Below are positions 49,561 to 59,320 of a stretch of 64,000 nucleotides of DNA, one piece after another. Position 1 is the first letter of the stretch. Every line of letters starts with the position of its first letter. Where the stretch lies: assembly GCA_023431185.1 (NCBI GenBank), contig JAEYXS010000046.1:15903-79902 (forward strand), given 5' to 3'. A program made the position numbers and the translations under genes. The DNA comes from Verrucomicrobiota bacterium (GTDB lineage: Bacteria; Verrucomicrobiota; Verrucomicrobiia; Limisphaerales; JAEYXS01). The notes under the pieces are model-generated. The model was given only the letters and a program-made list of their open reading frames with translations, did no database searches and was not told the DNA's origin.

Positions 49561-50991
49561 CTAGGCAAAGATGTCCGTAGCGACGTGGCCGCTCACATCG
49601 GTCAGGCGGAAATCACGACCGGCATAGCGGTAAGTAAGCTTCTCGTGATCGAGGCCCAGCAGCGCGAGGATGGTGGCATGCAGATCGTGGATGTGCATCT
49701 TGTTCTCCGTCGCGAACCAGCCGTAATCATCCGTGGCACCATAGGCTGTGCCCGCTTTCACACCAGCACCCGCCAGCCACATGGTAAAGCCTTCGGGATT
49801 ATGATCCCGGCCATCACGACCGCCTTGGGCTGCCGGAGTTCGGCCAAACTCACCACCCCAAACCACGAGCGTATCATCAAGCAGGCCGCGTGATTTAAGA
49901 TCTTTGAGCAGGCCCGCGATGGGACGATCCACCTCGGCGGCGTTCTTGGTATGGCCCTTGCGCAGATTGCCATGCTGATCCCACTGCACCTCGCCATCGC
50001 TATGCGTCACCTGGATGAAGCGCACACCGCGTTCGGCGAAACGGCGGGCCAACAGGCATTGGCGGCCAAAATTTTCCGTCACCTTGTCGTCCAGGCCGTA
50101 GAGCTTGCGGGTGGCCTCGGTTTCACTGGATATGTCCTGTGCCTCCGGCATGGCCATCTGCATGCGGAAGGCAAGTTCGAAGGAATTCAAACGTCCTTCC
50201 AGCGCCAGGTTTGGGCCGGTCTGGCGCAAGTGATCGCGATTCATCTGGCCGAGCAAATCGATCTGAGCGCGTTGCTGGGCCGAAGTGAGGTGTGAATTGC
50301 GGATATGACGCACCGCCGCTTCACCCGCAGGCACGGTGGCGTTACCGAGCGGCGTGCCCTGGTAAGCGGCCGGAAGGAAAGCAGCACCCCAGTTGTTCAC
50401 GCCCCCATGCGCGAAGGTCGGGCAGATGGTGATAAAGCCGGGCAGGTTCTGATTCTCCGAGCCAAGGCCATAGGTGATCCATGAACCCATGCTCGGACGG
50501 ATAAAATTATCGCTGCCTGTGTGCAGCTTGAGCAAAGCGCCACCATGTGCGGCATTTGTGCCATGCAATGAACGCAAGATGCAGAGGTCATCCACACACT
50601 GGGCCACATGAGGGAACAGCTCGCTGACCGGCAAACCGCTCCGGCCGTAGTTCTTGAAGGTCCATGGAGACTTGAGCAAATCATTCGTGGGCGCAAACTG
50701 AACCCGGGGTTTCTGGCCGGGAAAGGGTTTACCATCATCACGATCTAACAACGGCTTGGGATCGAAGGTGTCGATGTGGGATGGACCGCCTTTCATGAAC
50801 AGGAAGATCACGCGCTTGGCCCGTTGACGAAAATGTGGCTGCTTGGCAGCCAGCGGATTTTCCTCCGCCTTGGCTTCACCCTTACCCGCCATCAAAGCCG
50901 AGGCAGCGAGCCAGCCGAAGCCGGCAGCTGAGCGCTGCAGCATCCGGCGCCGGGACATCAAGGGGCTATTTAAATAATCTGGCATGCTCAT
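49561..50991 (-). CDS. DUF1501 protein, Tat-exported, sulfatase-like fold
   Basis: 476 residues. A twin-arginine signal (SRRRMLQRSAAGFGWLAAS) is followed by the DUF1501 hallmarks FLFMKGGPSHIDTFDPKP, LHGTNAAHGGAL, THSDGEVQWDQHGN and WGGEFGRTP. The family resembles alkaline phosphatase/sulfatase folds and nearly always accompanies a DUF1549/DUF1553 cytochrome gene in Planctomycetes and Verrucomicrobia, as here (4 bases apart). The pair is thought to act on polysaccharides outside the cytoplasm; this is unproven. Confidence 0.92.
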   Translation of the reverse strand: MSMPDYLNSPLMSRRRMLQRSAAGFGWLAASALMAGKGEAKAEENPLAAKQPHFRQRAKRVIFLFMKGGPSHIDTFDPKPLLDRDDGKPFPGQKPRVQFAPTNDLLKSPWTFKNYGRSGLPVSELFPHVAQCVDDLCILRSLHGTNAAHGGALLKLHTGSDNFIRPSMGSWITYGLGSENQNLPGFITICPTFAHGGVNNWGAAFLPAAYQGTPLGNATVPAGEAAVRHIRNSHLTSAQQRAQIDLLGQMNRDHLRQTGPNLALEGRLNSFELAFRMQMAMPEAQDISSETEATRKLYGLDDKVTENFGRQCLLARRFAERGVRFIQVTHSDGEVQWDQHGNLRKGHTKNAAEVDRPIAGLLKDLKSRGLLDDTLVVWGGEFGRTPAAQGGRDGRDHNPEGFTMWLAGAGVKAGTAYGATDDYGWFATENKMHIHDLHATILALLGLDHEKLTYRYAGRDFRLTDVSGHVATDIFA

Positions 50992-50995
50992 GGCT

Positions 50996-53458
50996 TCAGT
51001 TCAGATAGATGAATTCATTGGCGGCCAGCAAGGTCTGGCAGAAAACCGTCCAGGCTTCCGTCCGGGCAGCGGTGGTATCTTTGCCGTCTGCGGCTTGAAA
51101 CTCGTTCAGAAAACGTTCTGCCCGCTTGCGCTCAGCGGAAGTCGGTTGACGGCCATAGGCCTTCACATAAGCCACCTCGAGACGGCGAGCGTCTGTGACA
51201 TTCTTGTCCGCCAGTAATTGCTCGGCGAAATTGGCGGCCGATCTGCTCACCAATTCACTATTCATCATCAACAGGGCTTGCGGTGCGACTACCGTGGCGC
51301 TGCGATTGCCATTCGGCACTGCGGGATCTGGGTAGTCAAACTGCTCGAACAGATCGTAGAGATGGTTGCGGATGATGGGCATATAGACCGCACGCCGTGG
51401 GCTGTCGTAAGTGGTCGTATCCTTGGAGGTGTGATTGAAGACGAACTCGCGGTTCTTCAAAGGCAGGGTTTTGCCCCCCATCGAGAGATCCAGCGTGCCG
51501 GCGACGGAATGCAACGCATCACGGATCTCTTCGGCTTCCAACCGACGCAATGGGAAATGCCAGAGCAGACGGTTCTCCGGGTCCACCAGATTCGTGCCTT
51601 GTCTGGCGTTCGCATCCATCTGGTAGGTGCTAGACAGCATGATGAGGCGGTGCATGGACTTCACGCTCCAACCATCCGCCACAAACCGCCGGGCCAGCCA
51701 GTCGAGCAGTTCCGGATGAGTCGGGCGGTCGCCTAAGAGACCAAAATTATCCGTGCTGGCTACGATACCTTGACCGAAATGCCAGCGCCAGATGCGGTTC
51801 ACCATCACGCGCGCTGTCAATGGATGTTCCGGATCGGCAAGCCAGCGGGCGAGTTCCAAGCGGCCGCTCTGCTGTTCACTGAACTGCGGTCGCGTGGAGA
51901 TGGTCATCACTTGGGGGACACCGCGAGGGATCGGCTTTCCTAAGGCCAGATGACTTCCACGAATGTGTACCGGCAGCGTCTTGACGATGTTGGTGCCCTC
52001 TTTCACGCCCATCGTGCTGGGCAACTCGGGCGCATCCGCTTCCAGCTTCTTCAGGTCAGCACGCAGCTTTTCCAACCGGGCGATCGTGTTGGTCGGATAC
52101 TGTTTCTCCGCGTTCTTCGGCAGAGTGTTGGTGTTCAATGTGGTCAATAGAGCGCGGTTAGCCTCAGTGATGAAGTTGGTGATGGAAAGTTTATGGTCGG
52201 CCACCTTTTTCTCGTAAGCTTCCTTCACCTTGTAATCTTCCGGCAGGGCCACCACCGGTTCATGCCATTTAGCAATGGTTTTCCAGTCATCCATCGTGTG
52301 TGTGCTCTTGAAAATGGCCGCGAGTGCGTAGTAATCATCCGTCGGCACCGGATCAAACTTGTGATCATGGCACCGGGCACAGCCGAAGGTGGCACCGAGA
52401 AAAGCGCGGCCAAAGGTCTCGATTTGCTCATCGATCATGTCCATCTCCAGCTTCACTTTGTCGGGTTCCGCCAGGAGCTTGGGACCGATGGTGAGGAAAC
52501 CGAGGGCGGTAAGACGTTCGTGCCGCACCGCAATATCATCCGTCTTGGGCAGGAGGTCGCCCGCGAGTTGTTCGGTCAGGAATTGGTCATACGGCTTGTC
52601 GCGATTGAAGGCGTTGATGACGTAATCGCGATAACGCCAGGCATTGCCAAAGGCGACGTTTTCGTCCAATCCATTGGAATCCGCGTAACGGGCCACATCC
52701 AGCCAGTGACGCCCCCAGCGTTCACCGTATTGCGGGGACTCCAGCAAGCGGTTCACGACTTTGGCAAAGGCATCAGGCGAACGATCCGCAAGGAAGTCCT
52801 CGATCTCCGCAGGCGTGGGCGGAAGACCCGTAAGGTCGAAAGTGGCACGGCGAAGCAAGGCGCGTTTATCCGCAGGAGCGGATGGTTTGAGGCGCTTCTC
52901 CTCCAACTTGGCGAGAATGAAGGCATCAATCGGCGATTGGACCCAAGCGGACTTGCGGACAGAGGGCGGCGTGGGCTTGGCCATCGGCTGAAATGCCCAG
53001 AACTTGCGGCCCTCAACAAGATCGATGCCCTGTTTCACAGGCGTGGCTTTCGCGCTTTTGATGCGCGGATCGGGCGCTCCCATTTTCACCCAGGCTTCCA
53101 AGTCGCGGACCTGATCGCGACTCAAGGGGTTCTTCGGCGGCATCTGCAAGTGCTGGTTCTGATAGCGTACCGCTTCGATCAAACGGCTTTTATCCGCATC
53201 ACCTGGCTCGATGGCCGGTCCGGTATCGCCGCCTTTGAGCAAGTCTTCGCGCGTCTCGACGAGCAGGCCACCTTTGATTTTCTCGCCGGAACTGTGGCAT
53301 TTATAACAATGCTCGACGAAGATGGGACGAATCTTCTTTTCGAAGAAATCGAGTTGTGCGGTTGTGAGTTCAGCGGCATCCATCGTGCCAGCAGACGTCA
53401 GCAACAACGCGGCGGCGGCTAAGAACGACCGATACGAGACTGGCGCTTTCAAATTCAT
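50996..53458 (-). CDS. Planctomycete-type cytochrome c protein with DUF1549 and DUF1553
   Basis: 820 residues from ATG 53458; a GTG four codons earlier is possible. Sec signal (SFLAAAALLLTSAGTMDAAE), then cytochrome c (PSCyt1) with CYKCHSSGEKIKG and the distal Met in QMPPKNPLS. The DUF1549 part (about residues 160-370: PIDAFILAKLEEKRLKPS; DVARYADSNGLDE; GCARCHDHKFDP with a second CxxCH) and DUF1553 (about 540-800: SGRLELARWLADPEHPLTARVMVNRIW) follow. It likely transfers electrons during extracytoplasmic oxidation. It starts 5 bases after the FecR/LamG gene. Confidence 0.95.
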   Translation of the reverse strand: MNLKAPVSYRSFLAAAALLLTSAGTMDAAELTTAQLDFFEKKIRPIFVEHCYKCHSSGEKIKGGLLVETREDLLKGGDTGPAIEPGDADKSRLIEAVRYQNQHLQMPPKNPLSRDQVRDLEAWVKMGAPDPRIKSAKATPVKQGIDLVEGRKFWAFQPMAKPTPPSVRKSAWVQSPIDAFILAKLEEKRLKPSAPADKRALLRRATFDLTGLPPTPAEIEDFLADRSPDAFAKVVNRLLESPQYGERWGRHWLDVARYADSNGLDENVAFGNAWRYRDYVINAFNRDKPYDQFLTEQLAGDLLPKTDDIAVRHERLTALGFLTIGPKLLAEPDKVKLEMDMIDEQIETFGRAFLGATFGCARCHDHKFDPVPTDDYYALAAIFKSTHTMDDWKTIAKWHEPVVALPEDYKVKEAYEKKVADHKLSITNFITEANRALLTTLNTNTLPKNAEKQYPTNTIARLEKLRADLKKLEADAPELPSTMGVKEGTNIVKTLPVHIRGSHLALGKPIPRGVPQVMTISTRPQFSEQQSGRLELARWLADPEHPLTARVMVNRIWRWHFGQGIVASTDNFGLLGDRPTHPELLDWLARRFVADGWSVKSMHRLIMLSSTYQMDANARQGTNLVDPENRLLWHFPLRRLEAEEIRDALHSVAGTLDLSMGGKTLPLKNREFVFNHTSKDTTTYDSPRRAVYMPIIRNHLYDLFEQFDYPDPAVPNGNRSATVVAPQALLMMNSELVSRSAANFAEQLLADKNVTDARRLEVAYVKAYGRQPTSAERKRAERFLNEFQAADGKDTTAARTEAWTVFCQTLLAANEFIYLN

Positions 53459-53463
53459 GCGGT

Positions 53464-55125
53464 TCACCACTTCGCAAGCTGTTGGATTTCCTTCTCTGTT
53501 AAGACGCGCGCGACGAGCGCAAATTCATCCATGCAGCCGGCAAAATTGCGGATGGGCTGCTGGCTCTTCTCGGGCGTGGGAATCCAGTTGCCCAGTTCGA
53601 CGAGGCCGGGCGTGAGGGAGATCGGATGGGACATGGGATGACGGGAAAGCAGCCCGCCATCGAGATAAAAACGCACCTCGCTGTGTTCCATATCGTAAAC
53701 TGCGGCGAGATGGACCCATTGTCCGAAGCGTTCCGGGGTGAAAACGACCGGGCTGATGTAATCCTGCCACATGACCGGCTCGGCATTGGTTCCCACGCGA
53801 CGCGAGCCATCACCCACGCCGAGACACAGCGAGCCATCGTGCAAAATCTGCCAGTGCAGGTAGCCCGCTCCGATGCCCTCGCTCATGCAAAGGGAGCTTT
53901 GGCGGACATTCAGGCCCTGGAGCTGTATGCTGGCGGAGAGAGTAAGTTGACGGTAAGTGCCGGGCACATTGAAGCGCACGCGGTCACTCAGGCTGCGGAA
54001 CTGCAGGGCCTGTTTGCCCGGCCAGCGGCCTTCCGTCCAAGTGCAGCCGACGATGCTGCCAGCGGCGATGTCTTTGCCATTGGCCGCATTGTTACGCAAA
54101 GAGCGGGAGTTCTTGGCGTCCTGAAAATCCAACCAGAGACGCACATCAGTGTCTTTTGCCCATTGGGCGCTCGTCGATTGCCAACGTTCAAAAGCCTGTC
54201 GCCGTGACTCACTGACGCGGGCATCCAGTTCACGGCTGAAGGCGAAGGCGGTTTCGTTAGCGGCCAGAGACTTGGGGCTGGCCGATTGGTTCAGGTCAGC
54301 GGCGACGCCGGTGGTGAGCTTCCGCATCTGAGTTTGCGGTTGATACAGCTCGACCTCGCCATTGAAGACATGCAATTCGGAGGCAGTGCTGGTAAGGTCG
54401 AGCCCGAAGTCCGTGCCCAGATCCACGATGTCCCCTTTGGGTGTGCCCAATTTGAATCCGCGCGCATGCGGCGGCACATGGGCGCTGAAGCGACCGGACT
54501 GGCAGAAGGCTTCACCCGCAGAGATAAGCCGGATCTCCGCCGGCCCCTCGATGCAGAGGCGGGCCCCCTGGAAGAACTCGATCTCGGCCAGACCGCTTTG
54601 CAATTTCAACACACCGGGAGCGAGCGGCGCGTTCATGGCGGGCATCATGCCGCTCTTGTCCCACACGATATTGGCACCGCGCGTAAGCACCGCGATGCTG
54701 GCGGTGGTGGCTTCAGCGCGCACAACTTCTAGCGGTGCATTCGTGACAGTCGCCACCATGCGCGGAGTCACTTGCTCCGTCGGCTTCGAGTTCGGCCACA
54801 TGGCCCAGGCCACTGCGCCAATCACGATACCAGCCGCCAACGCACTCACATGCCGCAACCAGCCACCGCGGGCGGACTCAATCTGAACGCGATCATTACC
54901 CGCTATGCTGATACCAGCCGCAGCCTGTTCACGGCGCTGGGATTCTTTCTGAGCCCAGACCAGCAAGGCGGCCTCCGTATCTTGAAACGCAAACCAGAGC
55001 TGCCGCGCTTCGGCGGAGTGCTTCAACAAGGCGCTGAGCGTTTCATGATCGGCGGCCGTGATGGTTCCATCCGTCTTGGCGACGAAGAGCCGGTGCAGTT
55101 CCTGTGGGTCCAGTCCGGAGTTCAT
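53464..55125 (-). CDS. FecR-like transmembrane protein with C-terminal LamG domain
   Basis: 553 residues from ATG 55125, overlapping the sigma factor stop by 4 bases. N-terminal cytoplasmic part (about 1-90), one membrane helix (ALAAGIVIGAVAWAMW near 110), FecR domain (GLAEIEFFQGARLCIEGPAEIRLIS; GTPKGDIVDLGTDFGL) and a LamG/concanavalin-like C-terminal half (about 330-550). FecR proteins usually hold or activate ECF sigma factors in response to an outside signal; here the LamG domain could bind a polysaccharide and convey it to the sigma factor encoded upstream. Confidence 0.88.
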   Translation of the reverse strand: MNSGLDPQELHRLFVAKTDGTITAADHETLSALLKHSAEARQLWFAFQDTEAALLVWAQKESQRREQAAAGISIAGNDRVQIESARGGWLRHVSALAAGIVIGAVAWAMWPNSKPTEQVTPRMVATVTNAPLEVVRAEATTASIAVLTRGANIVWDKSGMMPAMNAPLAPGVLKLQSGLAEIEFFQGARLCIEGPAEIRLISAGEAFCQSGRFSAHVPPHARGFKLGTPKGDIVDLGTDFGLDLTSTASELHVFNGEVELYQPQTQMRKLTTGVAADLNQSASPKSLAANETAFAFSRELDARVSESRRQAFERWQSTSAQWAKDTDVRLWLDFQDAKNSRSLRNNAANGKDIAAGSIVGCTWTEGRWPGKQALQFRSLSDRVRFNVPGTYRQLTLSASIQLQGLNVRQSSLCMSEGIGAGYLHWQILHDGSLCLGVGDGSRRVGTNAEPVMWQDYISPVVFTPERFGQWVHLAAVYDMEHSEVRFYLDGGLLSRHPMSHPISLTPGLVELGNWIPTPEKSQQPIRNFAGCMDEFALVARVLTEKEIQQLAKW

Positions 55126-55670
55126 GATCTGGCCTCCTGTGCGAGCCGGCGCCGGACGCATTCGCCCAGCAAACGGCGGAGGATGACGAGCTTGTTGTAG
55201 AGTGTTTGCGGAGCCCGGCCTAACTGCTGGGCCAGGGCCTCGACTTCCATGTCGTTCAGATAAAATTCACGGACGAGTTCACGGGAGGGGACATCCAGTT
55301 CCTCGATACAACGTTCCATCGCCTCAAAGCGACCGTCCCGGTGCTCCAAGTCCGGCATCCGTTCTTCGGCCAAGCGGGCCATGAGCTCGTCGTCGAAATG
55401 GAGCCTGGACCGGGCGGCGACACGTTGGAAATTCTTGGCCTCGTAGAAGGCGAAACTGCTGGCCCAGGCGAAAAAGTCCAAGGTGGGGTCAAACTCGCTG
55501 AACTTCCGCCACATCGTCAGGCTGGCCCGCTGGAGGACATCCTCCGCATCAGCATTGTTACCGAGCATCACCCGGAGAAACCCCAGCAACCGGCCATGCG
55601 TGGCATTGAGCAGCGTGATGAAGCGCTCGCTCGGCTCGACAGGTGGCACTGGTTCGTTCATGTCCGGCAT
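55122..55670 (-). CDS. ECF-type sigma-70 factor
   Basis: 182 residues. Region 2 (LNATHGRLLGFLRVMLGNNADAEDVLQRASLTMWRK; FFAWASSFAFYEAKNF) and region 4 (LDVPSRELVREFYLNDMEVEALAQQLGRAPQTLYNKL) are clear; region 3 is missing as usual for ECF factors. The wording is that of the Rhodopirellula/Verrucomicrobium ECF group. It is the first gene of a four-gene operon with FecR/LamG, DUF1553 and DUF1501 genes, so it likely regulates its own operon. Confidence 0.95.
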   Translation of the reverse strand: MPDMNEPVPPVEPSERFITLLNATHGRLLGFLRVMLGNNADAEDVLQRASLTMWRKFSEFDPTLDFFAWASSFAFYEAKNFQRVAARSRLHFDDELMARLAEERMPDLEHRDGRFEAMERCIEELDVPSRELVREFYLNDMEVEALAQQLGRAPQTLYNKLVILRRLLGECVRRRLAQEARS

Positions 55671-55830
55671 TCAAGGGAGTATTGTATGGAGCCGGGGCTA
55701 ACTTACCGAAGTTTTTTCATTTAGTCAGATAAATCATGCAAACGTGAAAAAGAGGTTGCTCCGGCCAATATCAGTCCCCTAGGTTGCGACGCGTCCCCAG
55801 TCAATAGCCGAGTTTTAATCTGAAGAACGC

Positions 55831-57078
55831 GTGCGTCGCTCTGCCAACATCACCATCCTTGTCTTGCTCGTCCTCGCGGTAGGCATCAACTACATCGACC
55901 GCGGCACGCTTTCCGTCTCGAAGTCCAATATCTCTGCCGAATTCGATTTGAATTCCACGCAGATGGGCTTGCTCTTCTCCGCATTCTTTTGGAGTTACGC
56001 CCTGTTCCAGCTCGTAGCCGGATGGCTGGTGGATCGCTATGATGTGAAGTGGGTGTACGCCATTGGCTTTGTCATTTGGTCGCTGGCAACGGCAGCGATG
56101 GGGTTCTTCTCCGGGTTCGCTGTTTTCTTTGCCTTGCGATTGCTGCTGGGCATCGGGGAAAGCGTCGCTTTTCCGGCCACCTCCCGTATTTTGGCAGCAA
56201 ACTATGCGGAGGAGCAACGTGGTTTCGCGAATGCTTTGATTGATGCGGGTTCGAAGATCGGTCCGGCGTTGAGCATGCTGTTCGGCGGGCTGTTTGTCGC
56301 CAGCTATGGCTGGCGGGCGCTCTTTATCGTAGTCGGTTTGGGCAGTCTCCTCTGGCTGATCCCCTGGCTGTGGCTGGTGCCATCGGAAAAGAAAAAGGTG
56401 GAAGCGGGAGAAGCACGCCAAACGGTGACAGCGGTTGGCTGGACGCAATTATTGGCAAGACGGGAAGTCTGGGGAACTTCATTGGGGATGTTCTGCCTCG
56501 GCTACGCCTGGTATTTCCTCGTGTCATGGCTGCCGGCATACTTGGAAGAGGATCGTGGTTTCTCGAAAACGGACATGGCCATCTTTGGCTCTTTGCCGTT
56601 CTGGGCCATGGCGGTGACATCATTAATGGGCGGCTGGTTCTCGGACCGGTGGATTCAGGCTGGAGCCACGCCTACGCGTGTCCGCATGACCTTCATCGTG
56701 GCAGGTTTTCTCCTGTGTGCGGCGTTCATGGTGCCGGCGGTGATGGTGAAAGAAGCCAGCCTGTGTGTCGCTTTTCTTACCGCTGCCTGCGCTGCCTTGG
56801 GTTTCTATACCTCCAATGTCTGGGCGGTGACCCAGACTCTTGCGGGACCGGCTGCCGCTGGCAAATGGACGGGCATCCAAAATTGCATCGGGAATCTCGG
56901 CGGCGTGGTCTCTCCGGCGCTCACAGGCTGGCTGGTGACAGAAACGGGTTCGTTCACGCTGGCTTTTGCGTTTTCTTCGGGAGTGCTAGTGCTGGGAGTT
57001 GGAGCATATATCTTTCTCGTGGGGCGGGTCGCGCCGCTTGAATGGCCCACCACACTTGCTGCTGCGCCTGTGAAATGA
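55831..57078 (+). CDS. MFS transporter, anion:cation symporter (hexuronate/sugar-acid) type
   Basis: 415 residues with 12 hydrophobic segments. The N-terminal INYIDRGTLSVSKSNISAEF and LLLGIGESVAFPATSRI, plus SKIGPALSMLFGG, are typical of the ACS family (glucarate, galactonate, hexuronate carriers). The start is a GTG with GAAG just upstream. The M20 peptidase gene begins 7 bases after its stop, and an amidohydrolase gene follows, so the three form a likely uptake and degradation operon for an organic acid or amide. Confidence 0.9.
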   Translation: MRRSANITILVLLVLAVGINYIDRGTLSVSKSNISAEFDLNSTQMGLLFSAFFWSYALFQLVAGWLVDRYDVKWVYAIGFVIWSLATAAMGFFSGFAVFFALRLLLGIGESVAFPATSRILAANYAEEQRGFANALIDAGSKIGPALSMLFGGLFVASYGWRALFIVVGLGSLLWLIPWLWLVPSEKKKVEAGEARQTVTAVGWTQLLARREVWGTSLGMFCLGYAWYFLVSWLPAYLEEDRGFSKTDMAIFGSLPFWAMAVTSLMGGWFSDRWIQAGATPTRVRMTFIVAGFLLCAAFMVPAVMVKEASLCVAFLTAACAALGFYTSNVWAVTQTLAGPAAAGKWTGIQNCIGNLGGVVSPALTGWLVTETGSFTLAFAFSSGVLVLGVGAYIFLVGRVAPLEWPTTLAAAPVK

Positions 57079-57085
57079 TGAGATC

Positions 57086-58228
57086 ATGAGCACTTCACCA
57101 ATCATCACCACGCTGGCCGATATGGTGCGCATCAAGAGCATCAACCCTGCTTACGAAGGCGGTGTCTCCGAGGCAGCCATGGCGGCGTATGTGGGCGATT
57201 TCTTTCGTCAACGCGGCATGGAGACTTGGGAGCAAGAAGTGTTTCCCGGCCGCCCTAACTGCATCGCCAAGCTGCCAGGCCGGGATGCGTCGCGCCGAAT
57301 CGTGCTGGAGGCGCATACGGATACCGTCTCCGTGGTTGGAATGACCATCCCGCCCTTCGAACCCGTCATCTCCGAAGGGAAAATCTATGGTCGTGGTGCT
57401 TGCGATACGAAAGCCGGTCTGGCCGGCATGATGCATGCCATGGCGTCTTTGAAAGCAGAGGGGTTTGTGCCGCCGTGTGAAGTGTGGCTCGCCGCCGCAG
57501 TGGATGAAGAATACTCGTATCGCGGCGTGGTGAAGCTCTGTGAAGGGTTGACCGGACATGCGGCCATCGTGGCGGAGCCGACCGAGATGCGGCTCGTGGT
57601 CGCCAGCAAGGGGGTGCTGCGCTGGCGCATCAAGGTGCAAGGACGGGCCGCGCATAGTTCCAAGCCGCATCTGGGTGTGAATGCCATCACGCACATGGCG
57701 CGGCTGGTGCTGGCGCTTGAGGATGATCATCAGCGGCTGGCGGAGCACAGGCATCCGCTACTCGGACCGGCCACTTGCAATGTCGGCGTGATCCATGGCG
57801 GAGTGCAGGTGAATTTTGTGCCGGACTCCTGTGCCATCGAGATTGATCGGCGCTTGTTACCCGGCCAGAAGGTGGAGGCGGTCTTGGCGCACTATCAACA
57901 GTTACTCGATGAACTGGCTGTGAAGCATCCCGGCTTCGTGGCGAGCATGGAGGCACCAATGCTGACAGATGAAGCGCTGGATACGCCATTGAATGCGCCA
58001 CCCGCCCTGCTCGGCAGCGAGATCTTGAAGGAACTGGGCCTGAACGGCGAGCCTTGCGGGGTGCCGTTCGGCAGTGATGCCAGCAAGCTGTCACGCCAGG
58101 GATTGCCCAGCCTGGTCTTCGGTCCGGGCAGCATTGATCGCGCGCATGCGGCCGTCGAATACGTGGAGATCGACCAAGTGCTTCAGGCGTTTGAATTTTA
58201 CCGTGCGTTCCTGCGTCGTTTCGAGTGA
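57086..58228 (+). CDS. M20 family metallopeptidase (ArgE/DapE type)
   Basis: 380 residues. Zinc ligands and catalytic acids are in place: LEAHTDTVSV near residue 75, GRGACDTKAGLAGMMHA near 105, and AVDEEYSYRG with the general base Glu near 137. The dimerisation domain begins GVLRWRIKVQGRAAHSS near 175. Family members remove acyl groups from amino acids or hydrolyse amides. It follows the carrier gene by 7 bases and so likely acts on the imported substrate; the next gene starts 21 bases later. Confidence 0.9.
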   Translation: MSTSPIITTLADMVRIKSINPAYEGGVSEAAMAAYVGDFFRQRGMETWEQEVFPGRPNCIAKLPGRDASRRIVLEAHTDTVSVVGMTIPPFEPVISEGKIYGRGACDTKAGLAGMMHAMASLKAEGFVPPCEVWLAAAVDEEYSYRGVVKLCEGLTGHAAIVAEPTEMRLVVASKGVLRWRIKVQGRAAHSSKPHLGVNAITHMARLVLALEDDHQRLAEHRHPLLGPATCNVGVIHGGVQVNFVPDSCAIEIDRRLLPGQKVEAVLAHYQQLLDELAVKHPGFVASMEAPMLTDEALDTPLNAPPALLGSEILKELGLNGEPCGVPFGSDASKLSRQGLPSLVFGPGSIDRAHAAVEYVEIDQVLQAFEFYRAFLRRFE

Positions 58229-58249
58229 GAGCCCCAACCCGTTCCAGCC

Positions 58250-59212
58250 ATGAATACGAACAACTCCCCTACCCCAGCCGAGGCCAAGATCATTTCCCGT
58301 CGTGACTTCCTGCTCACCACGGCCATAGCCACGGCGGGCACCGCTGTCGGTTGCAGCACCACTTCCAGCGGTTCCAAGGGCAGCGATATCGACGCCCATG
58401 TGCATGTGTGGACGCCGGATGTGAACCGCTATCCGATCCACAGCAGCTACAAGGTGGCGGATATGCAGCCGGCCAGTTTCACTCCGGAACAGTTGTTCGC
58501 GCATACCAAGCCCAACGGGGTGGGACGTGTCGTGCTGATCCAAATGAGTTTCTACCGGTTCGACAACCGTTACATGCTGGACACGATGAAAAGGTTTCCG
58601 GGCGTGTTCTCCGGTGTGGGCATCGTGGATGAAACGGCACCGCGGCCACAGGACAAGATGCGGGAGATGGTGGCGCAAGGGGTGCGGGGCTTTCGCATTC
58701 ATCCGGGCAGGCAGGCGGTGGACGCGTGGATCGGCTCAGCAGGTATGGCGGCGATGTGGCAGGCGGGCGCGGATCAAGGAGTGGCCATCTGCCCGCTCAT
58801 CAATCCCGAGGCACTGCCTGCCATCGGCAAGATGTGTGAGCGTTATCCTAAAACGCGGGTGGTGATCGACCACTTCGCCCGCATCGGAGTGGACGGGCAA
58901 ATCCGCGATGAGCAAGTGGAGGCGCTCTGTCGCCTGGCCAAGCATCCGCATACTTACGTGAAGACCTCGGCGTTCTACGCGCTGGGCAAGAAGCAAGCAC
59001 CCTACACCGATCTAGGACCGATGATCCGCAAAGTGCACGATGCGTATGGCGCGAAGCGATTGATGTGGGCCAGTGATTGCCCGTATCAGGTCGATCCGGG
59101 CCATAACTACGCGGATTCCATCGCACTTATCCGGAACGGCCTCGACTTTCTCTCCAAAGAAGACCGGGCGTGGATGCTGCGGAAGACAGCGGAGAAGGTT
59201 TTCTTTAGCTGA
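58250..59212 (+). CDS. Tat-exported lipoprotein amidohydrolase (PDC lactonase-like TIM barrel)
   Basis: 320 residues. A twin-arginine signal (ISRRDFLLTTAIATAGTAVG) ends in a lipobox-like VGC. The barrel contains DIDAHVHVWTPDVNRYP (HxH near residue 45), GVRGFRIHP, VIDHFARIG and LMWASDCPYQ (Asp), as in 2-pyrone-4,6-dicarboxylate lactonase and fucono-lactonase relatives. It may hydrolyse a lactone at the membrane surface. Part of the MFS-M20 set. A G/C-rich repeat follows 31 bases after the stop. Confidence 0.88.
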   Translation: MNTNNSPTPAEAKIISRRDFLLTTAIATAGTAVGCSTTSSGSKGSDIDAHVHVWTPDVNRYPIHSSYKVADMQPASFTPEQLFAHTKPNGVGRVVLIQMSFYRFDNRYMLDTMKRFPGVFSGVGIVDETAPRPQDKMREMVAQGVRGFRIHPGRQAVDAWIGSAGMAAMWQAGADQGVAICPLINPEALPAIGKMCERYPKTRVVIDHFARIGVDGQIRDEQVEALCRLAKHPHTYVKTSAFYALGKKQAPYTDLGPMIRKVHDAYGAKRLMWASDCPYQVDPGHNYADSIALIRNGLDFLSKEDRAWMLRKTAEKVFFS

Positions 59213-59243
59213 GCCAGCTCGGCAAGTTGAGCCTTTGGCATTC

Positions 59244-59288
59244 TCACCCCTCACCCCAGCCCTCTCCCCATTGAGGGGAGAGGGAGAA
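59244..59288. repeat. G/C-rich CCCTCTCCC-type hairpin element, copy 2
   Basis: TCACCCCTCACCCCAGCC followed by CTCTCCCC-ATTG-AGGGGAGAG. Inverted in order relative to copy 1. It lies between two convergent genes and could terminate both transcripts. Confidence 0.75.
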
Positions 59289-59320
59289 CATTTGATGCGA
59301 TTGGCACAAACTCCCGCAAC

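Noticed and set aside
52193..53422. 409-codon open frame on the + strand across the DUF1549/DUF1553 gene
   Set aside because: No motif and unusual composition; the - strand frame has haem motifs and the two DUF domains.
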